Shown here piece by piece: positions 21,401 to 32,991 of a stretch of DNA of 64,000 nt. This DNA is from Verpa conica (Eukaryota > Ascomycota > Pezizomycetes > Pezizales > Morchellaceae), in contig JAUFSD010000015.1 of the NCBI GenBank assembly GCA_033030425.1, positions 620,001-684,000 of the forward strand, in the 5' to 3' direction. Within the stretch, counting starts at the first letter, position 1, and every line of letters starts with the position of its first letter. Position numbers and translations under genes: made by a program. The notes under the pieces were generated by a model, which saw only the letters and a list, made by a program, of their open reading frames with translations, ran no database searches and was not told the DNA's origin.

Positions 21401-22482
21401 ACTTACCACGTCGGGAGACCGGCCTCGAGCTGTAACCGAGCTAACTACTAACACCAAGATGTCAACTAGAGTGGTTCTCGGGTGTCTATTGGATATATTG
21501 CACCCCTATAGCACTCGTTCTATATCTAATTTCCAGCTACGTCGTCAGCAGTCCTGGGTCTTCCAATATATTAAAGTTTTGCCGAGCTGGAGGGTCCAAA
21601 GCCTCGGCATTGGCTAAAATCCTGGGGGCGCATCTGGTAAGGATATGATCTACGATGTGTCCATAAGCAAGGCATTCCCCTGGGACCAAGTCGCGACTGG
21701 GTATCTAGAATGGAGACTGGAGCAAATTACATCGGGGAAGGGCGGACTCAATATAGATTTAGGCTAGGCTCCTCAAGGGATCCTTTACCTAACATGTTTT
21801 TTAATACTATTATTACTTGCTATAAGACTGGTACTACTATTAGTATTATTGAGCATGTCAGGTAAAACTCATCTGCGGGGGTTTGCCTAGAAATGACCTG
21901 GGGACACCGTATAAGAGGCCCGAGCAACATATCTGCATATCCCGTGCATGGAAAGTCAGTAGCTAGTGGCAGACACCATTACTGCCTTCACGGATATATT
22001 AGGCCGCGAGTGCTGCTTCTTAACGAACGGATCCTGGCCTCCAGAACGCAGCTTCTATCCTTTGGGAAGCACTCACTCTTAGGCCATCGGCTCGTGAGGA
22101 TGCACTAAATTGTTAAATGTGAGAACCAAGGGATAGGGGAATTGGGACACAGGTAATTCGTTGGTTTCAAATCGGGCTAGCAAACTGCTTGTAGTAAGTA
22201 AATTTATGAGCAGAAACTGCTCATGCTATGGGATACCTACGATCCTTTACTACGATCCTTTACAAGTTGAGGGTGTTAGGGTAGGGTATAGCTATAAGTA
22301 TTACGTCCCACCCAGTTCTTGAATCAGGATCTCGGACCTTCTTTTTCATCCTGTAACTTGGAGGGCATTTTTTTTTTTCCTCGGATGAACGGGAAAGACC
22401 TAAATTCTATCACCAAAGCCCTTGTTTGACCAATACCGTTTCCTTCTCTACCTATACTTTTTTCAGGGCTGAAAGGGTAACA
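18412..22482. other. Gene-free interval with a hairpin and short coding-like scraps
   Basis: The first few hundred bases are the rhodopsin-gene promoter and leader; the last few hundred precede the P450. No gene supported between them. Seen: a 16-bp perfect palindrome ctctcctgcaggagag (about 19453-19468), a long hairpin at 21784-21866, and a minus-strand open stretch near 20625-20775 with acidic coding-like character (SEDEDSELGI) bounded by stops, perhaps a transposon scrap. Confidence 0.5.
21784..21866. repeat. Long near-perfect hairpin (about 35-bp arms, short loop)
   Basis: TTTACCTaACATG at the left pairs with CATGTcAGGTAAA at the right, and the inner arms (AATACTATTATTACT against AGTATTATT with TACTACTATT) continue the pairing, leaving a loop of roughly 14 nt around tgctataagactgg. 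It could be a miniature inverted-repeat element or a transcribed hairpin precursor; the sequence alone does not decide. Confidence 0.6.
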
Positions 22483-24340
22483 ATGGCGAACTCTCAATTG
22501 GATGTGCTTTACGCCACCAAAGAGCACGTTCTCACGATCGTGTTAGTGGCTATCGTCCTTGCAGTTGCTAAGAGTGTGATCACAAACCGATATTTCCACC
22601 CTCTTTCACAGTTCCCAGGCCCTTTCTTTGCTAGTATTTCCAGACTATGGATCGTTTACTATAACCTTCTTGGAATCGAGTACCTGAAAGAATATGATTT
22701 ACACAAAAAATATGGTGAGAAAAGCCCTCCTTTTAAACCTTCACCTGTAGCAAAGTAGGTGAGCTGACCGGCGTTTCTGATTAGGTCCTGTCGTCCGAAT
22801 TACACCCACTATGCTCATTGTCAGCGACCCTAAAATGCTTCCCGAGATCTATCACCGAAGGGCAGACAAAGCGGATCACTATGTAACTGGGTCTTTTGGA
22901 AAGGTTCCTAGTGTGTTCAACATTCAACCCCACGAGGTCCATGCTGCCGCCAGAAAAAGAATTGCGCAACCTGTATGTAATCTGAGATCTAAAGTACCAA
23001 GCTCTTGGGATATATCTAACTCTCGAGTAGTATAGCATGTCTGCAGTTAAGCCCATGGAAGGACTAATCGATTCCCGAATCATCGAATGGACCGAAAAAC
23101 TGGAGAATGACTTCGTCAAGCCTGGCAAGAAATTTGACTTTGCACCTTGGGTTACGTGAGTATTATCAACCCGCACATGAGACATTGCAAATTTCTTGAG
23201 CTTGGAACTAATTAGTATTACAGATATTTTGCCTACGATGTTATCTCTGAAGTTGCTTTTGGCAAACCTCTTGGCTTTGTTACTAAGGGTATTGATATCG
23301 ACGGTCTGATCCAGTCTTTCCACGATGGTCTTCCTGCCTTTGGCGTAATGTGCCGTTTACACCCCTTCACCAAATGGATTAAGGACACCTGGATTGCAGA
23401 CGCCTATATGATCCCCAAGCCCGGCGATAATACTGGTATCGGAAACATCATGACATTCCGAGACAACCTCATCGCAGAGCGTATCAAGAATAACAATAAC
23501 CCAGAAGCCAAAGCTCAATACAAGGATCTCCTCCAGAAGTGAGTTTATTTTAATGATGATTCTATGTGGGGACTGTGGGGACCTTACTGACTTAAATTAG
23601 CTTCCTTGCCGCAAAGAATGCCGATGGTACCCCAATGCCCATTGACGATATCAAAGCCGAGACACTCCTTGTGCTATTGGCTGGCTCTGATACAACTGCA
23701 ACCTCCGTCCAAGCTCTTATGGTCTACCTTCTTACCACTCCTGGATGCTATGATAAACTGGTCGCCGAAATCGCAGAGAAGGACGCAGCAGGCCTAATTT
23801 CGACCATTCCGAAATACGATGAAGTTCTTGAACACCTTCCGTACTACTGCGCCTGTATCCGTGAGGCTATGCGACTGACACCTGCTGCACCGAACATCTT
23901 CCCGAGGATTGTTTCTAAGGGTGGTTTGAATCTCTATGGTAAGATAGTCCCAGAGGGCTTTGAGGTTACCTCAAACGCTTGGATTTCACAAAGAGACAAG
24001 GAAGTTTATGGCGAGGATTCCGAGAGCTTCAGGCCTGAGAGATGGCTTGAAGACCCCGAGAAGGCTAAGGAAATGGATAAATATGACTTTACTTGGGGAT
24101 ATGGTTCTCGTGTGTGCTTGGGAAAGAACATTGCGTTGATGGAGCTTTACAAAGCTCCTGTACAGGTAAGGGGTTTTCTAATTTCTAATAGTAAGATGAC
24201 TACATACTGATTTATTATCTCAATAGTTTTTCCGTGTCTTCCGCCCAGAGCTTGTCGACAAAAAGAACCCGAGTACATATGTTGTTGCTGGAGGAGTCTC
24301 GTTTCACAAGGACCTATGGCTTAACATTACAAGGAGATAG
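22483..24340 (+). CDS. Cytochrome P450 monooxygenase (pisatin demethylase/benzoate hydroxylase-like)
   Basis: Six exons, 22483-22714, 22785-22972, 23031-23155, 23224-23538, 23601-24165, 24227-24340, giving 512 aa, normal for a microsomal fungal P450. Seen: an N-terminal membrane anchor (VLTIVLVAIVLAVAKSVI); a proline region around FPGPFFASISRLW; the YSMSAVKPME motif typical of this fungal clade, created by using the TAG acceptor at 23030; the I-helix oxygen-activation motif AGSDTTAT; the K-helix ExxR in CIREAMRL; the PERW motif (FRPERW); and the heme loop WGYGSRVCLG with the cysteine ligand. Trp replaces the usual Phe at the start of the heme motif, a variant seen in fungal P450s. Needs a reductase, not present here. 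Substrate unknown. It faces the acyl-CoA oxidase tail-to-tail; no other biosynthetic gene is near, so a metabolic cluster is not supported. Confidence 0.93.
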
Positions 24341-24937
24341 ATATGGATACGAGCTTTTGTGTGCGTGTTTGGATTAATTTATTTTTGTAGATAGTCTTGC
24401 AGCCACAGAATGATTGGCTCAAGGCCTTTGGATATATGAGCTTTTAATATAATACAAACATAGATCTCATAATTTTACCCACTAGTGAGGTCTGTTGAAT
24501 TATCCGCGTAGTATCTCTTAAGCGACGCAGCAACCGAGGTTTTCAAGCGAGCGGATGCCATTATCAATTAACAGTCCAATGCAGGAGGTTGCCAAGTGTC
24601 AAGTAAACGCTTATCGCTTTTGGGACTATACGCGGCTTGGTTTACATGCTGGGTAGGGCTTGCATGGAGTGGTCTTGCTCATTTAGGCACCGGTAGGTGT
24701 GTATGCCGGGATACGGGGTATTGACGCTGCAAGAGCATCCTACATGCTTGGTAAAGGCTCGTTATAAATACTAAGATGAGCTAGAAGGCCAATATCAGCC
24801 GTAAACGAATCAACCTGACTTATAATCCGGCCGGCCGGCCTGGCTAGAATCCGGAGTTCAGGGCCTCCGCCCCGAGTTCCTGAATAGAAGTACCGAACAT
24901 AGCTAAGCCATCTACGTAGGCCATAATTATAGTTGCT
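24341..24937. other. Convergent intergenic region between P450 and acyl-CoA oxidase
   Basis: No gene seen. It contains a (CCGG)n palindromic block near 24827-24840. It should hold both 3' ends. Confidence 0.5.
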
Positions 24938-27156
24938 CTACAACTTTGCAGTTGGTTCACTTCCTTTGTGGTGCTGAACAATTGCTAAAGCTCCCTTTCT
25001 AAACTCTGTATCATCCCCGGTCTTCCTCGCAACATTCCACATCTCTTCATAAACCTTACCGTCGTCCTTCCCTAGCACACTACTTGACATGTCATAAGGC
25101 GTGAACGCGAATGCATCTGTCATAGCCACAGCGGTCTCAATATCCATCGCTTCAGTCACAGCTTCATCAAGTGCCTTTCGAAGCAATCGACTCTGCATGG
25201 GGTCGATAAAGCCGCTCTCGAACAATTCCGTGAGCCCAGATACTAGCCTCGAAAGTGCATGAATGTTATATAGCAATGTCATAGCTTTCTTCTCGTCATG
25301 CGAGTACGAAGCTGGAATTGCTGCGATTGTGCGTTGGAATGAGGAAACAATAAAAACCTCGGCATGTGCATCAGTAACACGGTAGCAATCCCATGTGTGT
25401 GCAGACCAATCCTTCTCGCCACTCGCAACTTTGAGCCCAAGATCCATGACTAAGAACGCAGCTCGGTGTTCTAACGCCGCGAGCTGGATGGAGGGGTTGA
25501 ACCAGTCTGCCTTTGTAATCGCAGTCGAACGGAGTGTCGTAAATGTAGGTGGTGAGATGAGTGTACTGCGGAGATAAAGAGAGCTTTCTGGTAGAGACTC
25601 GGTAGTGCCTTGAGCACGAATTTTCGCGGCGTGTTTTAGCAATGCGCGTGCGGTTTGTTGTGCGATTAGATAGTTGTCACCTGTACGGGTTCATCAATGA
25701 TCACTCGGGTTCAGGTATAGTGGATGTATAAAGTTACCTTCATAGGTCTGGGAGGGAACAGCATTAGCAAATAAGGTACCGATGCCAGACATATGGCTGA
25801 AGCCATGGCCACCAAGACATTTTCTAGATTCTTCAATGCCGCGGACGCACTCAGAGGTGACTTTACATTTCATGGCTGTGGAGAGGCTATGCATTTCTGC
25901 AAGCATGCTAACATCCTTACGTTGAGTTATTGCTTCATTCATTTCACGATAGAGTTTGGATAACTCCCGACCGGAGATGATGGATGCATAGGCTTGAGCA
26001 AGGAGTGGGTATAGGCGGTATTGGACTGAAGCATAAGATATGACTTGCCGCTCCTGCTCTGTCTTTCCATCGGAGAATTGGCGGCGGTGAACAGAGTAGC
26101 GAATCGCGATTGTGACAGCACGGGCGAGAGCCCAGCCCGAATTCAAGGGTATTTGGGCGCAGAGAGCGACCATAGACCCGTAGGAAAGTTTGTCATGTTT
26201 GGCGGGAATATAATCGCCAGTGGCGGTGACTTTTGAGTGACGGTTTAGCATGTTTTCGAGTGGGATGCGGACTTCATCGAAGCGAACGTAGCCGTTATCA
26301 GCCATACCAAAGCCGCCGTAGGATTTGGGGCCGATAAGGCCAACAGTGATACCCGGGAGGGGCTCATGGGTTGTGGGGGAGCGTAGAGGGACAATGAAGA
26401 GGTGGGGCCCATAGGATCTATATTTTGCTGGATTTTCTGGAGTAGGGAGTTCGAGCTGTGCTACAACTGCAGCATGGTTTGCCTGTAATTATTATAAGCT
26501 TCCTCGAGCTCAAAATAAAGCTAGGATCATAGCTATAGAAGTGAGTGACAAACCAGGATTCCCAATCCACCCATCCACCACTTTGTGCTTTCTATCTTCG
26601 GCGATAAAATCACAAACTCCTTCGTCTTCGGATCGTAGCGCGCAGTTGTTTCGAGCCCTTGAACGTTGTTTCCGTGGGATAACTCTGTCTGTGCATAGCA
26701 GCCGACAACTTCATAGCTTCGGCACTTGGGGATCCATTTTTCTTGCTGCTCATCGGAGCCTTGGGCAAGAATAACAGGTATAAACGCAAATGCATGCAGT
26801 GATATGACTAGACCATCGTCCTGAAGGATACATGCTAGGTAGAACTCTTGTTCACTCCATGAATAGATATCGCGCAGCTCTAGTAGGCGTTTGGAAATGC
26901 GGAGTGAAAGATGTAGAAGTTGCGAATGGTTAAGAAACACTCTTGTATACACTTTATGTAAGTACATTTTTAACTAGCTAGACCGCGGGGAAATTAATTG
27001 TGGGTACCTTTCGGATTTTTCAAAGAGAGGTTCTTTCTCGAGGATTGCGGCAATTCTAGCTCGGGTTTCGCGGTAATCGTCATCAAATAACAGGTCACCT
27101 ATCTTCGAGGTATTTATGGTTGATTTTGAGCGGGCAATCTGGAGATCGGTAGGCAT
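24938..27156 (-). CDS. Peroxisomal acyl-CoA oxidase with C-terminal PTS1
   Basis: Minus-strand exons 27156-27008, 26941-26554, 26482-25738, 25680-24938 give 674 aa, the usual length. The enzyme is an FAD protein catalysing the first step of peroxisomal beta-oxidation (acyl-CoA to trans-2-enoyl-CoA plus H2O2). Seen: the MPTDLQIARSKSTI N-terminus; the flavin region GCYAQTELSHGNNVQGLET; KWWMGGLG; the substrate/dimer core around SYGGFGMADNGYVRFDEVRIP; GGHGFSHMSGIG; and the catalytic-glutamate motif QTYEGDN, restored only by splicing exons 3 and 4. The protein ends in AKL, an accepted type-1 peroxisome signal. The first intron acceptor is AAG (26942-26944) and is the least certain junction. The frame is open a further 8 codons upstream of the ATG to a TTTCTAG acceptor-like site at 27178-27180, so an extra 5' exon is possible. 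Confidence 0.92.
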
Positions 27157-27822
27157 CGCTTTTCCTTGTAGAGGCTCCTAGAAATGTATTTGGTATTAAG
27201 GCTGAGAAGCGGGACTTGAGTATATGGAGGTAAGAGTATCTGACTGGAAGAGGTCTATTCAAGTAGAGTATACTCTCGATGTTGGTATTGTACTGGAACT
27301 CTCCGGCGTGTCGGTTAGGTCCGACCGCGGCACGGTCGCGAACCCCACAACTCAACCGCACGTGCATTGGTTATAGCCGGGCCTGGGCTCTATACAAAGT
27401 ATATGTACATACATGTAGTAATTAAAGTAAGGAAGCAAGAACACAAATTGTATATGGTTAAGTAAATATATTCCCACGGTGAGATCGATTGATTGATCAT
27501 AATATATGGCTAAGGTGAAACGCGTTTTAAGGCAACGTATGCATAATTACATTGGTGATTGCATTAGTGACTGTATGTAGCTAGTCGATATCGTAGTTTC
27601 CAGGTCGCTTTTGTATGTAGTAGTGTTTCGACTCCCTCCTAATCCTCTATTCCCACTATAACCACCACAATCTTTCACTGTCAGGTCCATTATCTGCCCC
27701 CCACTAAGCTTTTCTAAGAGTTTTAGAAGTCGATAGCACAGTTAATTTTTATAGACGGGTTGGTTTCTAGGTAGTACGCGATAACTCTAGTTTTTTTTAT
27801 TAATCACTATATTAAAACCCTA
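27157..27822. other. Acyl-CoA oxidase promoter region and left flank of the relic frame
   Basis: No gene seen. It carries a TACATGTA palindrome (27410-27417) next to a second tacata, about 250 nt upstream of the oxidase start. Further right, codon-like sequence in the same register as the relic contains stops at about 27715, 27724 and 27772, so the relic fades out here. Confidence 0.45.
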
Positions 27823-29454
27823 GCTGATGAGATTTCACCAAATAAAAGGCGGGATACGGGCTTTCAACAGAAATGTTCTCTAGGTACAACAGGGGGAGTT
27901 GATATGAATTTCGAGGGTCTGCCGGGGTAGTTTGGCCTAGCAGCTTCTAGTGATATCGGCAAAGTGGATAATATTCTCCCTCCAATGTTTGAGCCGAGAT
28001 TCGATCAGCGAAAAGAACTATCATTTAAGTTGGCTAAAGGACCATTTATGGAGAGAACTTATGAGGTCTTGACCAGCGCTTGGAATGAAATTATCGTGGA
28101 TGTTGAAGCTCATTACAACAGTACAAAAAGAAATATTGGGTGTGGCGTCTTCTTCAAATCTAAGTATATCTTCAATTCTTTCTGTGGAGTTAGTAGATTT
28201 GACACTTTAGGTAAAGAGCTTGATGGGCTGTGGAAGGAACGTGGTATTTTAGTAGGTATTGTGAAAGCTCTACAAATTGTTGAGACTTTATCAGTTGAGG
28301 GTGGTCTAAAGCCTGCCTCTGTGATAATCAGAACTTCAAGCGCTGAAATGGATGGGATAATTGCTCCTATCAAATGGTTTTGAACAAGAGTTTGCCCCCC
28401 GCAGTCACAGCATGAATCTTCTCTAAGTGAAAAGCGGCGTCTTGAGGTGATTTTTCCTCTAGTTATCCGCGATGTGGCTATGTATTATCACGATAACTTC
28501 GTTGAGCGGGATCCTGGATTCAAGATATGATACCAATATAATAATAGGCTCGAGGGTTTTGGAGGGGCCATCTCTGCGAGGATATTAGCTACTGCAGGCT
28601 CTGAAATGGAAGAGTTCTGTATTGAACTTGAATATGGGGGGGCTAGGAACCAAGGTCTACGAGATCGCTTTAGTAATAAAAGATTGAACACTCGGGATAT
28701 TATTCTTTTGGGGAAGCACACTGGTGTTGATGATAAGTCTTTATATGTCTCGTTTGGGTTTGACGGGTTTTTCCTTATTCAACGCAAGAAGGCTTACGCG
28801 GCATTAAAAGCGGCAGATATAGCAGGTTTCAAATAAACACCAGATAATAAAGTCAAGGACATGTCCAAAGGTGCCTCTGAGAAGAGGAATCTTATTTCGA
28901 ACAAGTTGAGTCGTCAGAGCATGTATCGGTATCAGCTCGTTGGTAATGGTAGCTGCTCTACTTCAGATAAAAGTATGCCAAAATCACCAGAGAGATCTTT
29001 CATAAGGAGGAAGGAGGCTCTAGCAAAGAACGTCCTTGTATTTCCAGGCCTTTCAGAGTTTGAGAATGATTGGGATACTTTGACGAATAACTCCGGGGTG
29101 GATCTGAGTAGTAGCCAATGGGCTAGAGGTTACTGTGAATGTTGTATTAAATTTTGAAGGTTGAAAGTCGTTACTTTTATTTTGGGAAAACGAGTGGTCA
29201 AAAACTCTTTATCTGTTTTTCTTGACTTGACGGAAGGCCCTTCTTTAGGGAATAGCTCTTGTAAACTGGATGAGGTGATTCACACAATTATGCATGTTTG
29301 GAAATTCAGCACAAATAGCTACTTTATAAATGAAATCACTACGTTGGTCTTGGACTTAGATGGGGTTCGCAGAAGCACATTGATGATTACATACATGTAT
29401 GCACCACGCATGATCATTCAATACAGGGTTTTTGACCCCCCCCAGCTTGCCTAA
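27823..29454 (+). pseudogene. Frame-preserved relic with five in-frame stops; first part resembles an RNase H-like fold
   Basis: One reading register runs 27823-29454 (543 codons) without a frameshift, but is cut by TAG 27928, TGA 28381, TGA 28528, TAA 28834 and TGA 29155. Translation stays protein-like across each stop. The block about 28075-28380 has the order expected of an RNase H fold: strand NEIIVDVEA, GCGVFFKS, IFNSFCGV, helix RGILVGIVKALQIVETL, strand ASVIIRTSS, helix MDGIIAPIKWF. Against the family pattern, the first Asp is kept but the helix Glu and second Asp (usual TDS, here RTS) appear lost, so a nuclease would be dead. The second half (ELEYGGARNQGLRDRF, LYVSFGFDGFFLIQRKKAYAALKAA; third block LTNNSGVDLSSSQWARGY) is unrecognised. 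All five stops can arise by a single C-to-T change (CGA three times, CAA, CAG). RNase H assignment is inference from pattern only. Confidence 0.5.
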
Positions 29455-30605
29455 ATAAAGAGGGAAGAAAAAAGAAAGAAAATACATGGGAAATGTGAGA
29501 AAAACTCAATTGCAAGGTGGGTATTGTCAGGAAAGTATTATTAGTTTTGAAGTATGTAACAGCTGCAGTTAAGAATTTAGAGTTTATTGTAATTAAATTA
29601 ATTGTGCTATAAAAAGAAGGGTAGACCGGACCTTCACTATGACTATCACTTCATTCTCGTGTGGTTGGGTTAAAGTGTTTACATTGCAGCTGGAAATCGG
29701 CAGCTAACTGAGGTCTGGCTAGACGATACTTAATAATAATATAGATTAATTATCGCCGCCTTACATGCTAGGGGTAGGATATGAAGATGTGACAGTCTTT
29801 GGTAGAGTTATTTTGGAAACATGGACTATCGAGTAAGGGCGCGCTTGCGGCGAATTCTATTGCTTAAATCTTTGCCGAGGGCATAGGAGACCAATTACCC
29901 TGGACGCCACATTTCTATAATAATTCTACCATGAGCTGTACAGGTCTCATATTGTGGCCTTATAGAATGGATAAGTCAGTTGTCCTAGATTTACACCCCT
30001 ACCCTTAGTAGTATAGGAGAAACGGGGGTTAGCGAGCGAGCAAGGGGTTTTGACCAGTAACCAATATCAAAACCTCAGTTAATCTATTTACTTGAAAGGC
30101 CTTAAATGGTTAGTCGTCAACTTTGCCTTATAGTAGCCACTAGAATTTTCAAACTGGCTTTTCACAACTAACAAATACTCTGACCACTCTACCTTGCCAT
30201 AATTGCGCTCTCTAATCAGGATTCCTTGGTCTTTTCTACCAGAGGCTATACGCGTGCCGTCAGATTGAAGATACGCTGCCTAATTAGGTATGCCTTTAAC
30301 CAATAGAAACGGTACACTTACTAATTCTTGCCTAGTAAAGCAACGTATACGGCAATATGAATACTATACATCCTCTGGCAAAAATATCGCGAAACAGGGG
30401 TAGCAGGTGATGGGGGAGAGATTCTTAGACTAATACTACGAGAGTCTTGACCGAGGTTATGGAGAATCAACCAAGGCCGTGAGTCTAGGGTTTCACTTTT
30501 TACCAGAGGCAATGACCTAGTTAACACATAATTCCTAAATATAGTTAATATAATTATCGCTGCGCGGCAACCACAAATCTCCAGTTTGAAATCTCTATCC
30601 CACTA

Positions 30606-30636
30606 GAAAAAGAAAAAGAAAAAGAAAAAAAAGAAA
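30606..30636 (+). repeat. (AAAAG)n microsatellite
   Basis: A-rich tract with about four AAAAG units followed by AAAAAAAAG. Confidence 0.75.
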
Positions 30637-31325
30637 ATTCCCAGATCTACTCGGAGTCTTTCTGTGGGGGTTAGGGGCCTAGACTTTGAAGAGGGAAAGA
30701 ATTTTCTGGTAGCCTCGGAGATTCGTAGAACTAAATGATCGACTATAGGCTTTCTATCCTAGTTTTCTCATTCTGATTCGAACCCTATTACCTAGTAATA
30801 TTAAAATTGAAAGTACACGCGCCTAGATATTTCGTGTCTAGTAAATTCACTTCTCTACCCTTTGCTTATTCCTCTTAACTCAAGTTATGTCCGGAATTTA
30901 GCTAGACCTTCTTTTACTATGTTAGAGGTATCTATATCTAAACTCAGAACTATATCTATGAGCTTTTGAGGGACATAGGTATAATAAAAAAACGCAATCT
31001 TTCAAAGTTGAATTATAAATTCTTGATCCCCCCTAAACTCCGAAGATAATCTAGTATGTTCTACTATTCTCTGAGATATATTTTCCCCTGTATAAGGAAC
31101 CTCAAAAACTCAGGGTTTGAGAGTACTGGGTAGAAAACACTGGCTTATCTATTCTACCCGCTATGTTTTTGAGTAGACTATTTTCTAGGGTTCAGTTTGA
31201 GCAAACTCTTGGGCCTTTAGGAAAAATTTATCGTAGCCTCAAAACCCAAGGTGGAGAAGTATAGAGCAATAGTCCACCATCTCCGAGGAGAATAACCTAT
31301 AAACGTTTGGCTAGGAGTATTTAGT

Positions 31326-31408
31326 ACTCATAACAACCCATTACCATAACCGAAAGGTTCATGTAATTAATGATTTAAACAAAAAAAAAAAAAAACTCAT
31401 AACAACCC
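31326..31408 (+). mobile_element. Mini hairpin retro-insertion with poly(A) tail and perfect 14-bp target-site duplication (copy B)
   Basis: actcataacaaccc is present at 31326-31339 and again at 31395-31408. The insert is 31340-31379 plus a run of A. Its first 28 nt form a clean stem-loop: ATTAC (31340-31344) pairs with GTAAT (31363-31367), AACC (31348-31351) pairs with GGTT (31356-31359), closed by a GAAA tetraloop, with symmetric CAT/CAT internal bulges. Poly(A) followed directly by the duplication is the product expected of LINE-type target-primed reverse transcription. The core matches copy A at 12.5 kb. Parent element not in this window. Confidence 0.65.
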
Positions 31409-32914
31409 TAGCCCTGTGATAAGCGGAAATCAGAAAGTTTTATCATAGGCCTGCTTCACCGGATCTACGAGAATATTACTGTAGACTCATTGCTTAATTT
31501 ACGGAAAAACAAGGTTTTTTGTGAAAATTATTGAAATAGCACGCCTGCTATTTGTTTGTTGTAATTGATTTGTCATCTAGTAATGGCGAGTGATTACCTG
31601 TGCTGAAATAGCTATTGGTTTATGCCTTGTGTAACGCTAATGTCATCATATGTCCCATGTTGTTCATAAGACACCTTGGCGGCCTGACGACTTCAGGGTC
31701 TGAGGCTCAGCGTTTGCACGGGAACACGTGGGGTTAGAGGGTTTTGGGCTGCGGACATTGAGGGAGCAAAGTTGTACCTTGTATCGATTAATAGATTAAT
31801 ATTCTGGTTAGGCTGTGCAACGGTCACCCCCGAATTTGAAGTACTCTTTATAAATGATTGACTTGAGGCCCAGGCAGAGTAATGGAAGAATAAATATGTG
31901 TCTTAAGTATGATATTCAGCCTCAGCCTATGAGGTATATTCCAGATCACTGGGAAAGAAAACAGATGAAGACTTGGAATTAAACCAGAAGAGCAAATGCC
32001 TGGTTAATAGCTGAAATTCAGGTATTAAGGCGGGGAGGAAGAGGATGATGATGATCTCATTTGCTACCTCCTTGTCGTTCACTTTGAAACTTGTTCTTAA
32101 GAATCTACTAGTGTAATAAGACATCAAATAATCCCATAAAAAGTCAAGACTTGCTGTAAGTTTCTTCTTCGCCTCAGAAAAACTAAAACAAAAATGAAAA
32201 GAAAGGAACCTTCAAACAAAGGATAAAATCAAAAATTAAACAACCTAGTAGGTCCGAAGACCGCCGGCAAAGTCACGAGACCTCGATGTGTAATGAGGAC
32301 AAAGATCTTTGAGGACATGGTCTCTATGAGGACCAGTCTCTGTCGTTAGGTAAGTATGAGGAAGGGAAGAGGTGTAGGAGGTAGTAGGTCTATATAGGAT
32401 ATGAGGACTTGGCGCCAAGAGACTGGTTGGCTGCTAGGTTTTGAGGAAGGTTTGGTGGAACCTAACAGAAAGCTTTGCTAGAGTTTATCATTATACAGAG
32501 ACATGTAGGTTTAACGGGCACCTTTTTATAGAGCCTTCTTGGCAAACCTATATGAGTTGCATAGTCCTATCTAAAATGTAGGTTAAGACACGTCTACCAT
32601 CGAGTGATTACTTGTGATCAAGATCCCCTTTTATGCTATACCACGCACCCCAGATCGGCTAATATAAGGTGCGCTGTCCTCTCACAGGCATCTTCTGCCT
32701 GGGAACATACATAGTCGCCCCGGGCTTGGAGCTGGCTCTTACCAATATAGAAACCCTAACCCTTACCACGTGACATTATTCAGGCATCCCACAGCATCAC
32801 TATATGAACACTCAACACCAAAAAAATATTCAGGAACTATTCTAGGGTATTTACATGGGTCTGGCCAATAAATAGGAAATTCAGGCGACCCATTGTCTAC
32901 TGCGGTTGTAGGCC

Positions 32915-32921
32915 TATAAAA
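32915..32921 (+). promoter_or_regulatory. TATA-like box of the F-box/ankyrin gene
   Basis: TATAAAA lies 71 nt upstream of the ATG at 32992, followed by an AC-rich leader (cactaccacaattgttgc, ctaccatagacaaacagc), typical of a short fungal 5' UTR. Confidence 0.55.
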
Positions 32922-32991
32922 CCCCAAGCATCAACCTCACGACAGATCGCCACTACCACAATTGTTGCTACTACCATAGACAAACAGCAAG

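Larger units (their letters stand above)
29455..32991. other. Gene-free interval with simple repeats and a retro-insertion; promoter of the ankyrin gene at right
   Basis: No gene supported on either strand. It contains an (AAAAG)n tract (about 30606-30636), a mini retro-insertion (31326-31408), and AAACCCTAACCC (32752-32763), one telomere-like unit and a half. The stretch 32880-32991 has a TATA-like element and an AC-rich leader belonging to the next gene. Confidence 0.5.

Noticed and set aside
22483..27156. P450 plus acyl-CoA oxidase as a biosynthetic gene cluster
   Set aside because: Only two convergent genes, no backbone synthase, transporter or regulator nearby.
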